DNA of 64,000 nt. Source: Brumimicrobium glaciale. GTDB taxonomy: Bacteria > Bacteroidota > Bacteroidia > Flavobacteriales_D > Crocinitomicaceae. The notes under the pieces are model-generated. The model did no database searches. It was given only the letters and a program-made list of their open reading frames with translations, and was not told the origin of the DNA. The DNA is taken from contig NZ_SETE01000004.1 of the NCBI RefSeq assembly GCF_004152935.1, forward strand, positions 310,001 through 374,000, given 5' to 3'. Position numbers and translations under genes: made by a program. Position 1 is the first letter of the stretch; every line of letters starts with the position of its first letter. Positions 9,068 to 20,300 of this stretch are shown here, piece after piece.

Positions 9068-10234
9068 ATGGCAGATAATCGTTATAATCAAAGAGGTGTT
9101 TCCGCGGGGAAAGAGGATGTTCATAATGCAATTGCAAATATTGACAAGGGACTTTTTCCTCAGGCATTTTGTAAAATCGTTCCGGATTTATTGACTGGAA
9201 GTGAGGATCACTGTATTGTGATGCATGCTGATGGTGCGGGAACGAAGTCTGCTTTGGCTTATATGTACTGGAAAGAAACAGGTGATATCTCTGTTTGGAA
9301 AGGTATTGCGCAAGATGCTTTGATTATGAATGTTGACGATTTATTGTGTGTTGGAGCGACAGACAATATTCTGGTTTCTTCTACAATCGGTCGCAACAAA
9401 AACTTAATTACTGGAGAAGTTCTTTCTGCATTAATTAATGGTTCTGAAGAATTATTGGCTGATTTACGTGAAATGGGAATTGGAATTGACTCAACTGGTG
9501 GTGAAACTGCTGATGTTGGGGATTTGGTGCGTACAATTATTGTTGATTCAACTGTGGTTTGTAGAATGAAACGTGAAGATGTTATTTCCAATCACAATAT
9601 TCAACCTGGAGATGTAATTGTTGGACTTTCATCGTCTGGACAAGCGACTTACGAGAAGGAATACAATGGTGGAATGGGTTCAAATGGATTGACATCTGCT
9701 CGTCATGATGTTTTCCATAAATACTTGGCTGAGAAATATCCAGAGAGTTTTGACCCAAGTGTTCCTGAAGATTTAGTGTATAGTGGAAATTATAAATTAA
9801 CAGATGATGTTGAAGGAAGTCCGATTAACGCTGGAAAACTAGTACTTTCTCCAACACGAACTTACGCTCCAATTATTAAGAAAATTTTAGATCACCACCG
9901 TTCTGACATTCATGGAATGGTTCATTGCAGTGGTGGTGCACAAACCAAAGTATTACACTTTGTAAATAATTTACATATTGTTAAAGATAACCTCTTCCCT
10001 ATTCCACCGTTGTTTAGAGCGATTCATGAAGAATCTGGAACAGACTGGAAAGAGATGTATAAGGTTTTCAATATGGGACACCGAATGGAACTTTACGTAC
10101 CTAAAGAAATTGCACAAGACATTATTAAGATTTCAGAATCATTTAATGTGGATGCACAAATTGTTGGTCGCGTAAAAGAAAGTGATACAAAAAAACTTAC
10201 GATTACATCGGAATTCGGTACTTTTGAATATTAA
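9068..10234 (+). CDS. purM: Phosphoribosylformylglycinamidine cyclo-ligase (AIR synthase)
   Basis: Catalyses ATP-dependent ring closure of FGAM to AIR, step five of purine synthesis, in the cytosol. From ATG 9068 the product is 388 aa and begins MADNRYNQRGVSAGKEDVHN; the frame is open upstream to a TTG at 9041, but that overlaps the promoter box, so 9068 is preferred. The PurM-type N-terminal domain holds the conserved HADGAGTKSALAY and the metal/ATP residues in MNVDDLLCVGATD and GGETADVGDLV. The C-terminal half carries GLSSSGQATYEKEYNGGMG and the GMVHCSGGAQTKVLHF segment. It is longer than the E. coli enzyme (about 345 aa), as in other Bacteroidota. prfA follows after 8 bp, so the two probably form an operon. 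Confidence 0.95.
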   Translation: MADNRYNQRGVSAGKEDVHNAIANIDKGLFPQAFCKIVPDLLTGSEDHCIVMHADGAGTKSALAYMYWKETGDISVWKGIAQDALIMNVDDLLCVGATDNILVSSTIGRNKNLITGEVLSALINGSEELLADLREMGIGIDSTGGETADVGDLVRTIIVDSTVVCRMKREDVISNHNIQPGDVIVGLSSSGQATYEKEYNGGMGSNGLTSARHDVFHKYLAEKYPESFDPSVPEDLVYSGNYKLTDDVEGSPINAGKLVLSPTRTYAPIIKKILDHHRSDIHGMVHCSGGAQTKVLHFVNNLHIVKDNLFPIPPLFRAIHEESGTDWKEMYKVFNMGHRMELYVPKEIAQDIIKISESFNVDAQIVGRVKESDTKKLTITSEFGTFEY

Positions 10235-10242
10235 TCACATTT

Positions 10243-11319
10243 ATGGATAATACATTATTAAGCAAATTAGAAGCTATTCATTACCGCTTTAAGGAAGTTG
10301 GTCAATTGATTGTTGACCCTGACATTATTTCGGACATGACTCGCTACGTCAAGTTGAATAAAGAGTACAAAGATTTAGAGGAACTAGATAGAGTTTACGA
10401 AGAATATAAAAACGTCTTAGAAAACATCGCATCTTCACGTGCTTTACTTGCAGAGGAAAAAGACCCTGAAATGCGAGAAATGGCGAAGATGGAATTGGAT
10501 GATTTAGAGCATCAACGTCCAGAAATGGAAGAAGATATTAAATTCATGTTGATTCCTAAAGATCCTGAAGACGACAAAAACGTAATTATTGAATTGCGTT
10601 CTGGAACTGGTGGAGACGAAGCTTGTATTTTCGTTGAAGATATTTACAGAATGTACACAATGTACTTCAAGGAAAAAGGTTGGAAAGTTGAAATCATCAA
10701 CTCAAACCAAGGAACTACTGGATACAAAGAAGTTTCAATGAACGTTGAAGGAGAAGGTGTTTATGGAGGAATGAAATTTGAATCTGGTGTACACCGTGTT
10801 CAAAGAGTTCCAGAAACAGAATCTCAAGGACGTGTTCACACTTCAGCAATTACAGTTGCGGTTTTACCTGAAGCCGAAGAGGTTGATGTAGAATTAAATA
10901 TGGGTGATGTTCGCCGTGATACTTTCCGTGCTTCTGGAGCTGGTGGTCAGCACGTAAACAAAACGGATTCTGCAATTCGATTGACACACGCACCTTCTGG
11001 AATTGTGGTTGAATGTCAAGATGGACGTTCACAGCACAAAAACTACGACAAGGCACTTTCTGTTTTACGTTCAAGATTATACCAAGTTGAATTGGATAAA
11101 ATCATGAGCGAAAGAGCTGAAAAACGTAAATCTTTGGTTTCATCTGGAGATAGATCGGCAAAAATTAGAACATACAATTATCCACAAGGAAGAATTACAG
11201 ATCACAGAATCAATAAAACGATGTATAATCTTTCGTCATTTATGAATGGAGATATTCAAGAAATGATTGATGCTTTGAAAATGGCTGAGAATGCTGAGAA
11301 GTTGAAAGGAGAGAGTTAA
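10243..11319 (+). CDS. prfA: Peptide chain release factor 1
   Basis: Recognises UAA/UAG in the ribosomal A site and triggers peptide release. The 358-aa product has standard RF1 length. The stop-codon recognition PxT motif appears as PET in HRVQRVPETESQGRVHTSA, and the catalytic GGQ is at about residues 234-236 (ASGAGGQHVNKTDSAIRLTH). The N-terminal helical domain (residues 1-100) and the acidic GTGGDEACIFVEDIYRMY segment are typical. The GGQ glutamine would be methylated by PrmC, which is not in the window. Start ATG 10243 lies 8 bp after the purM stop. Confidence 0.97.
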   Translation: MDNTLLSKLEAIHYRFKEVGQLIVDPDIISDMTRYVKLNKEYKDLEELDRVYEEYKNVLENIASSRALLAEEKDPEMREMAKMELDDLEHQRPEMEEDIKFMLIPKDPEDDKNVIIELRSGTGGDEACIFVEDIYRMYTMYFKEKGWKVEIINSNQGTTGYKEVSMNVEGEGVYGGMKFESGVHRVQRVPETESQGRVHTSAITVAVLPEAEEVDVELNMGDVRRDTFRASGAGGQHVNKTDSAIRLTHAPSGIVVECQDGRSQHKNYDKALSVLRSRLYQVELDKIMSERAEKRKSLVSSGDRSAKIRTYNYPQGRITDHRINKTMYNLSSFMNGDIQEMIDALKMAENAEKLKGES

Positions 11320-11456
11320 TTATTAATGGTTAATGGTTAACGCTTAGACAATTACGAATTTTTAATTGTTAATTACGAATTTTGGTTGACTCGGAGTTAA
11401 TTGATAAATTCTGGATTATGGATTGAGAAATTTAATTTTTTGGAAATAAATTTTAT

Positions 11457-11519
11457 AAAATGCGTTACGCAAATTGCGTAACGCATTTTGCGTTATACAA
11501 TTTGCGTAATTTTTAATTT
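11457..11519. repeat. Palindrome-bearing repeat, 5' flank of the ATPase gene
   Basis: The first half is a perfect inverted repeat with 16-bp arms and a 1-bp spacer (AAAATGCGTTACGCAA, A, TTGCGTAACGCATTTT; 11457-11489). It continues with GCGTTATACAATTTGCG and TAATTTTTAATTT. The same sequence, lacking 14 bp of the palindrome, lies at 12770-12819. Just downstream, ATTTACTGTAAAT (11528-11540) is a 6-bp inverted repeat right before the ATPase start. Nearby 11341-11386 holds AATTACGAATT-type repeat. Confidence 0.85.
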
Positions 11520-11549
11520 ATTGTTACATTTACTGTAAATAAGTTTTAA

Positions 11550-12683
11550 ATGAAGAATAAGAACCCATTTTTAATTTCTGGATATGGTGGAAGTAAATAC
11601 TTCTGTGACCGAAAGGAAGAGACTGAGCAATTAATTCGGCTGATAAAGAATCAAGTAAATGTTAGTTTATTTGCCTACAGACGTTTGGGAAAAACAGGGC
11701 TAATAAAACATGTACACAACCAATTGAAAGATGATAAAGAAATTGTCTGTCTTTACATAGATATTCTTGGAACAACAGAGTTAGGTGAATTTACAAATAT
11801 GCTCGCTACTTGCGTTTATAACGAATTTCAAAAGAACAATACAATTGGCAAAAAGATAATAAAGGCCATTCAATCGCTTCGACCGAACATTTCATTTGAT
11901 GAATTTACAGGTTCACCAAGCATAAGTTTTAATATAAGCAGTAAGTCACAAAACGAAGCTACTTTACAACAATTATTTAAGTTTTTAGATGATCAGGAGA
12001 TACAAATCACATTGACGATTGACGAGTTTCAGCAGGTTTTAGAATATCCAGAAAACAATACAGAATCAATTCTTCGTACTCAAATGCAACAATTGAAAAA
12101 TATTCAATTTATTTTCTGCGGAAGTAATCAGAAAATAATGCATGAGATTTTCAATAACGCAAAGCGACCATTTTTTGCCAGTTGCACGCCAATGAGTTTA
12201 GGCTATATAGCGCAAGATGAATATTCAACATTCATTCGGAAAATGTTTGAAAGCGCAAATCGTGAAATTGACCAGACAACATTAGATTTCATTTGTTCAT
12301 GGACAATGAGACACACTTTCTACACTCAATATTTTTGTAATTTTTTATTTGCCTCAAAATATAAAAAGATAGATTTAAAGATTGCACAGAAGATAGCACT
12401 CGAGATTTTAGATACTCATGAAAGCACCTTTTTCCAGTATAGAAATCTGCTGACAACTCCACAATGGAAAACTTTAATGGCGGTTGCAAAAGAAGAAAGG
12501 CTTCTTCAACCCACAGCCACTTCTTTTATTCAAAAGTATAAGTTGGGAACTCCTTCAACAGTGAGCAGAAGTATTCATGCATTATTAGAAAAAGAAATGA
12601 TCCTTTATAATACTTCAGTTGAGCATCCGTATTATGAAGTATATGACAAGTTCTTATTGAGATGGTTGGAGAAAGGGAATTGA
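11550..12683 (+). CDS. AAA-type ATPase with C-terminal winged helix (ATPase_2-like)
   Basis: A 377-aa cytosolic ATP-binding protein of the archaeal-type ATPase_2 group of STAND/AAA+ proteins. The P-loop is the shortened form typical of the group (YRRLGKTGL, residues 43-51). Walker B is LTIDEFQQV at about 155-163, and a sensor-like strand IQFIFCGSNQ follows near 185-194. The C-terminal 60 residues, with LGTPSTVSRSIHALLEKEM, look like a winged helix that could bind DNA. The cellular role of the group is mostly unknown. The gene is isolated between prfA and pyrF, all on the plus strand, and is bracketed by direct copies of a palindromic repeat, which suggests acquisition or mobility as a unit. 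Confidence 0.85.
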   Translation: MKNKNPFLISGYGGSKYFCDRKEETEQLIRLIKNQVNVSLFAYRRLGKTGLIKHVHNQLKDDKEIVCLYIDILGTTELGEFTNMLATCVYNEFQKNNTIGKKIIKAIQSLRPNISFDEFTGSPSISFNISSKSQNEATLQQLFKFLDDQEIQITLTIDEFQQVLEYPENNTESILRTQMQQLKNIQFIFCGSNQKIMHEIFNNAKRPFFASCTPMSLGYIAQDEYSTFIRKMFESANREIDQTTLDFICSWTMRHTFYTQYFCNFLFASKYKKIDLKIAQKIALEILDTHESTFFQYRNLLTTPQWKTLMAVAKEERLLQPTATSFIQKYKLGTPSTVSRSIHALLEKEMILYNTSVEHPYYEVYDKFLLRWLEKGN

Positions 12684-12769
12684 TAATTAACACTTAAAAA
12701 ATGTGATTCAATAAACTCTCATTTTGACGGGAATTATTGATAATAAAATAACTTTAGCGCGATTTTCTT

Positions 12770-12819
12770 AAAATGCGTTACGCATTTTGCGTTATACAAT
12801 TTGCGTAATTTTTAATTTT
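12770..12819. repeat. Palindrome-bearing repeat, 3' flank of the ATPase gene
   Basis: The segment (AAAATGCGTTACGCATTTTG, then CGTTATACAATTTGCG and TAATTTTTAATTTT) is a direct copy of 11457-11519, minus the 14-bp AAATTGCGTAACGC. Its first 19 bp also form a palindrome with an 8-bp arm and a TTA centre. Confidence 0.85.
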
Positions 12820-12997
12820 CAAATGGATTGTATCTCATCAAATTCAAAAGGTAATTTAACCTCAATTTCCAGATAGTATAAAGTCAAACTTCAACTGTTG
12901 ACCAATGCCTTTGAGATTAGCGATACTATTTCTGTCAACTAAACGTTCTTATTGTAATCTAAAGTAGCTTTATACTATAAATCACCTAATAAATCAG

Positions 12998-13005
12998 TAT
13001 ATTTG
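12998..13005 (+). promoter_or_regulatory. Bacteroidota -7 box upstream of pyrF
   Basis: TATATTTG matches TAnnTTTG exactly, 37 bp before the pyrF start codon. No obvious TTG is present at the -33 distance. Confidence 0.55.
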
Positions 13006-13042
13006 TGTCTTTAAAAAATTTCAGCAACTAAACTGATCGACT

Positions 13043-13864
13043 ATGGACAAGGCAAAACTTATAGCAGAAATTAAATCAAAAAAATCCTTCCTTTGTGTTG
13101 GGTTAGATACTGATATGGATTTAATTCCAAAGCATTTGTTGGACACTGAAGATCCTATTTTTGAATTCAATAAAGCAATTATTGATGCAACAAAAGATTT
13201 TTGTGTTGCTTACAAACCAAATATTGCTTTTTACGAATGTCATGGTCCAAAAGGTTGGGAGTCTTTAAAGAAAACGTTAGACTACATTCCAAAGGATAAG
13301 TTTACTATTGCAGATGCAAAGCGCGGTGATATTGGGAATACTTCTCGTTATTACGCAAAGACTTTCTTTGAATATATGGATTTTGATGCAGTTACAATAG
13401 CTCCTTATATGGGAGAAGATTCCATAACTCCATTCTTAGAATATAAAGACAAATGGGTAATTGTTTTGGCATTGACTTCAAACAAAGGCGCATTAGATTT
13501 CCAATTTATGACAGACATGAATGGAGAGAAATTGTATGAACGTGTTTTGAAGAAAACAGCAAAATGGGGAACTCCAGAAAACTTAATGTATGTTGTTGGA
13601 GCAACTAGAGCTGAAAGTATTAAAACGGTACGTAAAATTGTTCCAAATCACTTCTTTTTAGTTCCTGGTTTTGGAGCGCAAGGCGGAAGTTTAATAGATA
13701 CTGCTCAGTATGGTTGGAATGACGATTGCGGATTGTTAGTGAATTCTTCTCGTGGTATTCTTTATGCTTCAAATGGTGAAGATTTCGCACAAAAAGCAGG
13801 TGAAAAAGCGCAGGAAATTCAAAAACAAATGGAGGTTATTTTAGTGGAGAAAGGGTTTATTTAA
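13043..13864 (+). CDS. pyrF: Orotidine 5'-phosphate decarboxylase
   Basis: Converts OMP to UMP, the last step of de novo pyrimidine synthesis. The 273-aa length and sequence fit the longer subtype-2 PyrF. The catalytic Lys/Asp motif is [10 protein letters not shown] at residues 91-100. Other landmarks are [15 protein letters not shown] at the N-terminus, [37 protein letters not shown] and the phosphate-binding VPGFGAQGG followed by [13 protein letters not shown]. It appears monocistronic, with its own promoter box and a repeat-filled 3' region. Confidence 0.96.
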   Translation: MDKAKLIAEIKSKKSFLCVGLDTDMDLIPKHLLDTEDPIFEFNKAIIDATKDFCVAYKPNIAFYECHGPKGWESLKKTLDYIPKDKFTIADAKRGDIGNTSRYYAKTFFEYMDFDAVTIAPYMGEDSITPFLEYKDKWVIVLALTSNKGALDFQFMTDMNGEKLYERVLKKTAKWGTPENLMYVVGATRAESIKTVRKIVPNHFFLVPGFGAQGGSLIDTAQYGWNDDCGLLVNSSRGILYASNGEDFAQKAGEKAQEIQKQMEVILVEKGFI

Positions 13865-14396
13865 TGGTTAATTATTAATGTTTAATTGTTAACGTTTTGG
13901 ATGTTTTGATTTTGAATTGCTTTACAATTTAAAATTCATAATTCGTAATTCGTAATTCAACTAACAACTACTCCAAACGTAAATAGAGAAGCCATACAGA
14001 TCAATCCTTTGGGAAAATCATGGTAATTCGAAAATTCATAATTCGTAATTCGTAATTCGTAATTCGTAATTCGCAATTCAACTAACAACTACTCCACACA
14101 AGTATTGAGAAGCCACACTGATCAATCCTTTGGGAAAATCATGGTAATTCGAAATTCATAATTCGAAATTCGTAATTCAACTAACTACTCCACACAAATA
14201 TTGAGAAGCGACACAGATCAATCCTTTGGGAAAATCATGGTAATTCGTAATTTCTAATTCGTAATTCATAATTCGAAATTCGTAATTCAACTAACAACTC
14301 CACACAAATATTAAGAAGCCACACAGGTCAAACCTTTGGGAAAATCATGGTAATTCGTAATTCATAACTCATAATTCATAATTCATAATTAAAAAA
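13865..14396. repeat. Four tandem copies of a 69-72-bp unit with AATTCGTA spacers
   Basis: The unit begins AACTAACAACTACTCCACAC and ends GGGAAAATCATGGTAATTCG. Copies lie at 13959-14030, 14080-14151, 14179-14247 and 14289-14357. They are separated by runs of AATTCGTAATTC of variable length. Copies 1-4 are nearly identical, so the array is young. It fills the space between the convergent pyrF and giant gene 1. No terminator hairpin or ORF was seen in it. Confidence 0.9.
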
Positions 14397-17300
14397 TTAC
14401 TTAATTATATTCACATTTCCTGACAGCTCCACTTTATTATTGTTTGTAGCTTCCTTAAATTCAATTTTCCAGATATAAACGCCGTCTTGAACTCTTTTTG
14501 CTCCATTTACTCCATAACTTCCATCCCAGCCGTAATTAGCATCATTACTTTCAAACAATAATTCTCCCCATCTATTGTAGATTCTTAATCTATAATCCAT
14601 TGGATCATATCCTGTGTGAAAAACAGGCTTAAAGGTTTCGTTGTACTTGTCACCATCTGGCGTAAAAGTATTCGGAATGTAATAGATTAAATCTGCAACA
14701 TACGGCAGGATTTTATAAACTGTGTCAGCACAACCATACTCGCTATAAGCAATCATCTGAATTGTGTATGAATCCACACCATCTTCTTCACCTGAATAAA
14801 GATGATTTGGATCTGTTAAAGTGCTAGATTCTCCGTCACCAAAGCTCCATTCATACGTTTCTGATCCTATTGATTCATTTGTAAATGACGCTTCATTTTT
14901 AAAGCTTGAAAGTTCGTCTGGATTAACTGAAAAGTCGGCTATTGGATATTCACCTACACAGATATAATCATTTTCTGTGAGATTATTAATACAGCCATAT
15001 TGCGATACCACCTCTAAATTTATATCATAGCATTCTACTGAATTGAATGTATAGTTGACATTAGTTCCTGGTAAAACTGTTGTTCCATTAATAGTGAAAG
15101 TACAGACATCCGTTGGAGTATGTAATAAACTACTAAAGTTCACTTCCAAAGGATAACAACCTGTTAGTGTATCGGCTACAAAATCAGCTAATGGCAATGA
15201 ATGAACTGTTACATCAACTTGATCTGTATTGTCGCAGCCATAAATTGAAGTTCCAGTTACAGTATATGTTTTTGTTCCTACACTTTGTATGAAACTTACG
15301 CCATCAGTTACACCGTTATCCCAAGTATAACTAGTAGCTCCACTTCCATTCAAAATAATTGGATCTCCAATACAAGCATCAATATCACTTCCAGCTAAAA
15401 CCGCTGGTAAAGGATGAATTAAAACAGCCAAAACATCTGAAGAGAAACAATTCGCTAATTCAGCAGTAACCGTATAATAAGTTGTCCCAACTGGCGGTAT
15501 AAATCCAACTCCGTCGGTAACTCCATTGTCCCAAGATATATTGGCACTTTCTGGATTATCAGCATTTAATGTTACAGTAGTTCCTTCACAATGTTCTTGA
15601 TCAAGTCCAGCGTTAATTACTGGTGCATTAGGATCAGATAAGTTGATTGAAATTATTTCTGTCGTACTACAAGATGGACAATCTTCATCATAAACAGTGA
15701 AATTAACGTATGAACTAGCTATTAATCCTGTTATAACATATTCACCTGCTGAGTTTGTTGTTATCGGATAGGAAGCACCTCCATCATAACTCATTTCATA
15801 ATTTGATGAAGGATTAAGCCCTGAAAGTGTAATTGTTCCATTAGCAGCCGCACAAGCTGTTGGATTAGTACTTGAAACTGAGAATGCAGGTGGCGTATAT
15901 GAATCAATAGTAATTGTATGCGTAACATCAATGCTATTTCCACAGTCATCAGTTACACTGTAAATTCGTGTAATTATTTCTCCATCGCATGCATTTCCAT
16001 CTGAACTTTCAGAAACAAATGCAACAGTTGGATTCACTGTACAATTATCTGCTTCATCCGTTACCAAGGCAATATCAGTTGCTGGAACATCGCTTAAACA
16101 TTCCACTGTTAAATCAGTTGGATTACTCGCCGTTGGTAGGATGTCATCGTTGATTGTAATCGTTTGAACTACATCAATGTTATTTCCACAGTCATCAGCG
16201 ATATTGTATGTTCTTGTGATCACTTCTGGACAAGTATTTCCATCTGAAACATCGCTAACATGAGTAACAGTCGGATTTACTGTACAATTATCACCCTCGT
16301 CAGTAATTGCAGTAATATCTACAACCGGAACATCTCCAATACATTGAACTGCGGCATCTGCTGGTGCTGTTCCTGTTGGTAGAATATCGTCGTTGATTGT
16401 AAACGTTTGAATAACATCGATGTTATTTCCACAGTCATCAGCAATATTGTAAGTTCTTGTGATCACTTCTGGACAAGTATTACCATCAGAAACATCACTT
16501 GTATGCGTAACTGTTGGATTTACTGTGCAATTGTCAGCTTCATCTGTGATTGAAGTAATATCCACAACTGGAATATCGCCAAGACATTGAACTGCTAAAT
16601 CTGCAGGTGCTGTTCCTGTTGGAAGAATGTCATCATTTATCGTTATCGTTTGCGTAAGATCAGTGTTATTTCCACAATCATCAGTAATAGTATAAGTTCT
16701 TGTAATTACCTCTGGACAAGTATTTCCATCTGAAACATCTCCAGTATGAACAACTGTTGGAGTTAAAGTACAATTATCTGCTTCATCTGTGATAAATGCG
16801 ATATCTGCCGCCGGAACATCACCAATACACTGAACTGCGATTGCTGCAGGTGCTGTTCCTGTTGGAGCGGTATCGTCATTGATTGTAATCGTTTGTATAA
16901 CATCCATATTATTTCCACAATCATCAGCGATATTGTATGTTCTTGTAATCACTTCTGGACAAGTATTTCCATCTGAAACATCACTAACATGAGTTACAAT
17001 TGGATTAACGGTGCAATTGTCCGCCTCATTGGTAATTGCATTAACATCAACCGCTGGAACATCTCCTATACATTGAACAGCAAGATCTGCTGGTGCATTT
17101 CCTGTTGGGAGAATATCATCATTAATTGTAATTGTTTGAATAACGTTAATGTTATTTCCACAGTCATCCGCAATATTGTATGTTCTTGTGATCACTTCTG
17201 GACAAGTATTTCCATCTGAAACATCTCCAACATGCGTAACAGTTGGGTTTACTGCACAATTATCTGCTTCATCAGTAATGTAATTAATGTCAGGCGCTGG

Positions 17301-20300
17301 AACATCTCCAATACATTGAACTGCTAATGGCGCTGCTGTTCCCGTTGGATCAATATCATCATTAACCGTAAATATCTGTGTAACATCAATGTTATTTCCA
17401 CAAGCATCAGCAATATTGTAAGTTCTTGTAATGACTTCTGGACAAGTATTTCCATCCGAAACATCACTAACATGTGTTACAATTGGGTTTACTGTACAAT
17501 TATCTGCTTCATCTATAATAACTGTAATGTCTGCTGCTGGAATATCTCCGACACATTGAAATGCTAAATCTGCTGGTGCCGTTCCTGTTGGAAGAATATC
17601 ATCATTAATTGTGAATAACTGATTTACATTAATGCTATTTCCACACGCATCGGCAATATTGTAAGTTCTTGTAATTACCTCAGGACAAGTATTCCCGTCT
17701 GACACATCCCCAACATGCGTAACCGTTGGAATAACAGTACAATTGTCAGCTTCATCTGTGATTAAAGTAACATCTGCAGCTGGAATATCTCCGATACATT
17801 GAAATGCTAAATCTGCAGGTGCCGTTCCTGTTGGGAGAATATCATCATTGATTGTTATTATTTGTGTTACGTTAATATTGTTTCCGCAATCATCAGCGAT
17901 ATTGTAAGTTCTTGTAATGATTTCTGGACAAGTGTTTCCGTTTGATACATCTCCAACATACGTTACTGTTGGATTAGTAGTACAATTATCGGCTTCATCA
18001 GTAATTAAAGTAATATCTGCTGCTGGAACATCTCCAATACATTGAACTAAAACTGCTGCTGGTGCAGTTCCGGTTGGGTTGGTGTCATCATCAATTGTAA
18101 TTATTTGAATCACATCAATGTTGTTTCCACAATCATCAGCGATATTGTATGTTCTTGTAATTATTTCTGGACAAGTATTTCCATCTGAAACATCACTAAC
18201 ATGAGTAACAATTGGATTTACTGTACAATTATCAGCTTCATTGGTAATTGCATTAACATCAACCGCTGGAACATCTCCTATACATTGAACTGCAATATCT
18301 GCTGGTGCATTTCCTGTTGGTAGAATATCATCATTAATTGTAAACGTTTGAATAACATCAATGTTATTTCCACAGTCATCAGCAATATTATATGTTCTTG
18401 TGAGCACTTCTGGACAAGTATTTCCATCAGAAACATCTCCAACATGAGTTACAGTTGGGTTTACTGTACAATTATCTGCTTCATCGGTGATTGCATTAAT
18501 ATTTACTGCTGGCACATCTCCAATACATTGAACTAAAACATCTGCTGGTGCAGTTCCTGTTGGAAGAATGTCATCATTGATTGTAAATACCTGTGCAACG
18601 TTAATATTATTTCCACAGTCATCAGCGATATTGTATGTTCTAGTGATTACTTCTGGACAAGTATTTCCATCTGAAACATCACTAACATGAGTAACAGTCG
18701 GGTTTACAGTACAATTATCAGCTTCATCGGTGATTGATGTGATATCTACAACTGGAATATCACCAACACATTGAAATGCTAAATCTGCAGGCGCTGTTCC
18801 TGTTGGATTAGTGTCATCATTAATTGTAAATAACTGAGTAACGTTAATGTTATTTCCGCAAGCATCTGCGATATTGTAAGTTCTAGTAACGATTTCAGGA
18901 CAAGTATTTCCATTTGAAACATCTCCAACATGTGTTACAATTGGATTCACAGTACAGTTATCGGCTTCATCTGTAATTAAAGTAACGTCTGCTGCTGGAA
19001 TATCACCGATACATTGAAATGCTAAATCTGCAGGTGCAGTTCCTGTTGGAAGAATGTCATCATTAACCGTTATGATTTGTGTAACATTAATATTATTCCC
19101 ACATGCATCTGCAATATTGTAAGTTCTAGTAATTATTTCTGGACAAGTATTTCCGTTTGAAACATCACTTACATGTGTAACTATTGGATTTGCTGTACAA
19201 TTATCAGCTTCATCAGTAATTGAAGTAATATCTACTGCCGGAACATCTCCAATACATTGAACTAAAACATCTGCTGGCGCTGTTCCTGTTGGGTTTATAA
19301 GATCATTGATCAGTATTTCTTGCGTACAACTTACTGTTACACCACAAGTATCTGCAATCTGATAAGTTCTTGTAATCGTTTTTGGACAAGTACTTCCATT
19401 TGATATTTCACTAAATAAAACGAATGAAGCTGAATCAATAACTCCTCCTGCTGGAATAGTAGCTGAACCTCCTGCAGCAATAAATTCATCAAAGTCGGCA
19501 TAAGCGGGTTGTTCAGAAATATCACAAGTTGCAGTCAGACCAGCTGGACAAGTAATATCTGTGATCGCTGGCGAAACTGTAATCATCATTTGATCTGAAG
19601 AAAAACAATTCGTTAAATCTGCTGTAACTGTGTAGAAAGTTATTCCAACTGGTGGAACAAAACCAACTCCGTCTGTAACTCCATTATCCCAAGAGAGAAT
19701 TGCTCCACTTGGATTATTAGCCGTTAATATTACCGTTGTTCCTTCACAATATTCTTGGTCAAGTCCTGCATCTATAAATCCGGAAGTTGGATCATTAATA
19801 TTTATAGAAACATTTTCTGTGGTGGTACACGCTGGACAATCTCCATCCGAAACAGTAAAATTAGTGAATGAACCAACGGATAATCCAGTTATGACATATT
19901 CGCCAGCTGCGTTAGTGGTAATAGCGTTGGTTCCACCACCATCATAACTCATTTCATAATTTGTATTTGGATCAAGTCCAGACAGTGTAATTGTTCCATC
20001 ATTACCTCCACAAGATCCTGTTCCTATTCCCGAAACAGTAAATGTTGGTGTGTAAGAATCAATAATAATTGATTGGCTAACATTAATACTGTTTCCACAA
20101 TCATCTGTTACACTATAAATTCGAGTAATTATTTCTCCATTACATGTGTTTGCATCTGTACTTTCTGAAACAAAAGCAACTGTTGGATTTACAGTACAAT
20201 TATCTGTTTCTCCGACAACTTCTGCAATATTTGCAGCTGGAACATCAGTTAAACATTGAACTGTAATTGCAGCTGGATTATTAGCTATTGGATTCGTATC

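Noticed and set aside
13959-14357. Possible CRISPR array (regularly spaced repeats)
   Set aside because: Units are 69-72 bp, spacers are simple AATTCGTA runs of unequal length rather than unique sequences, and no cas gene is nearby.
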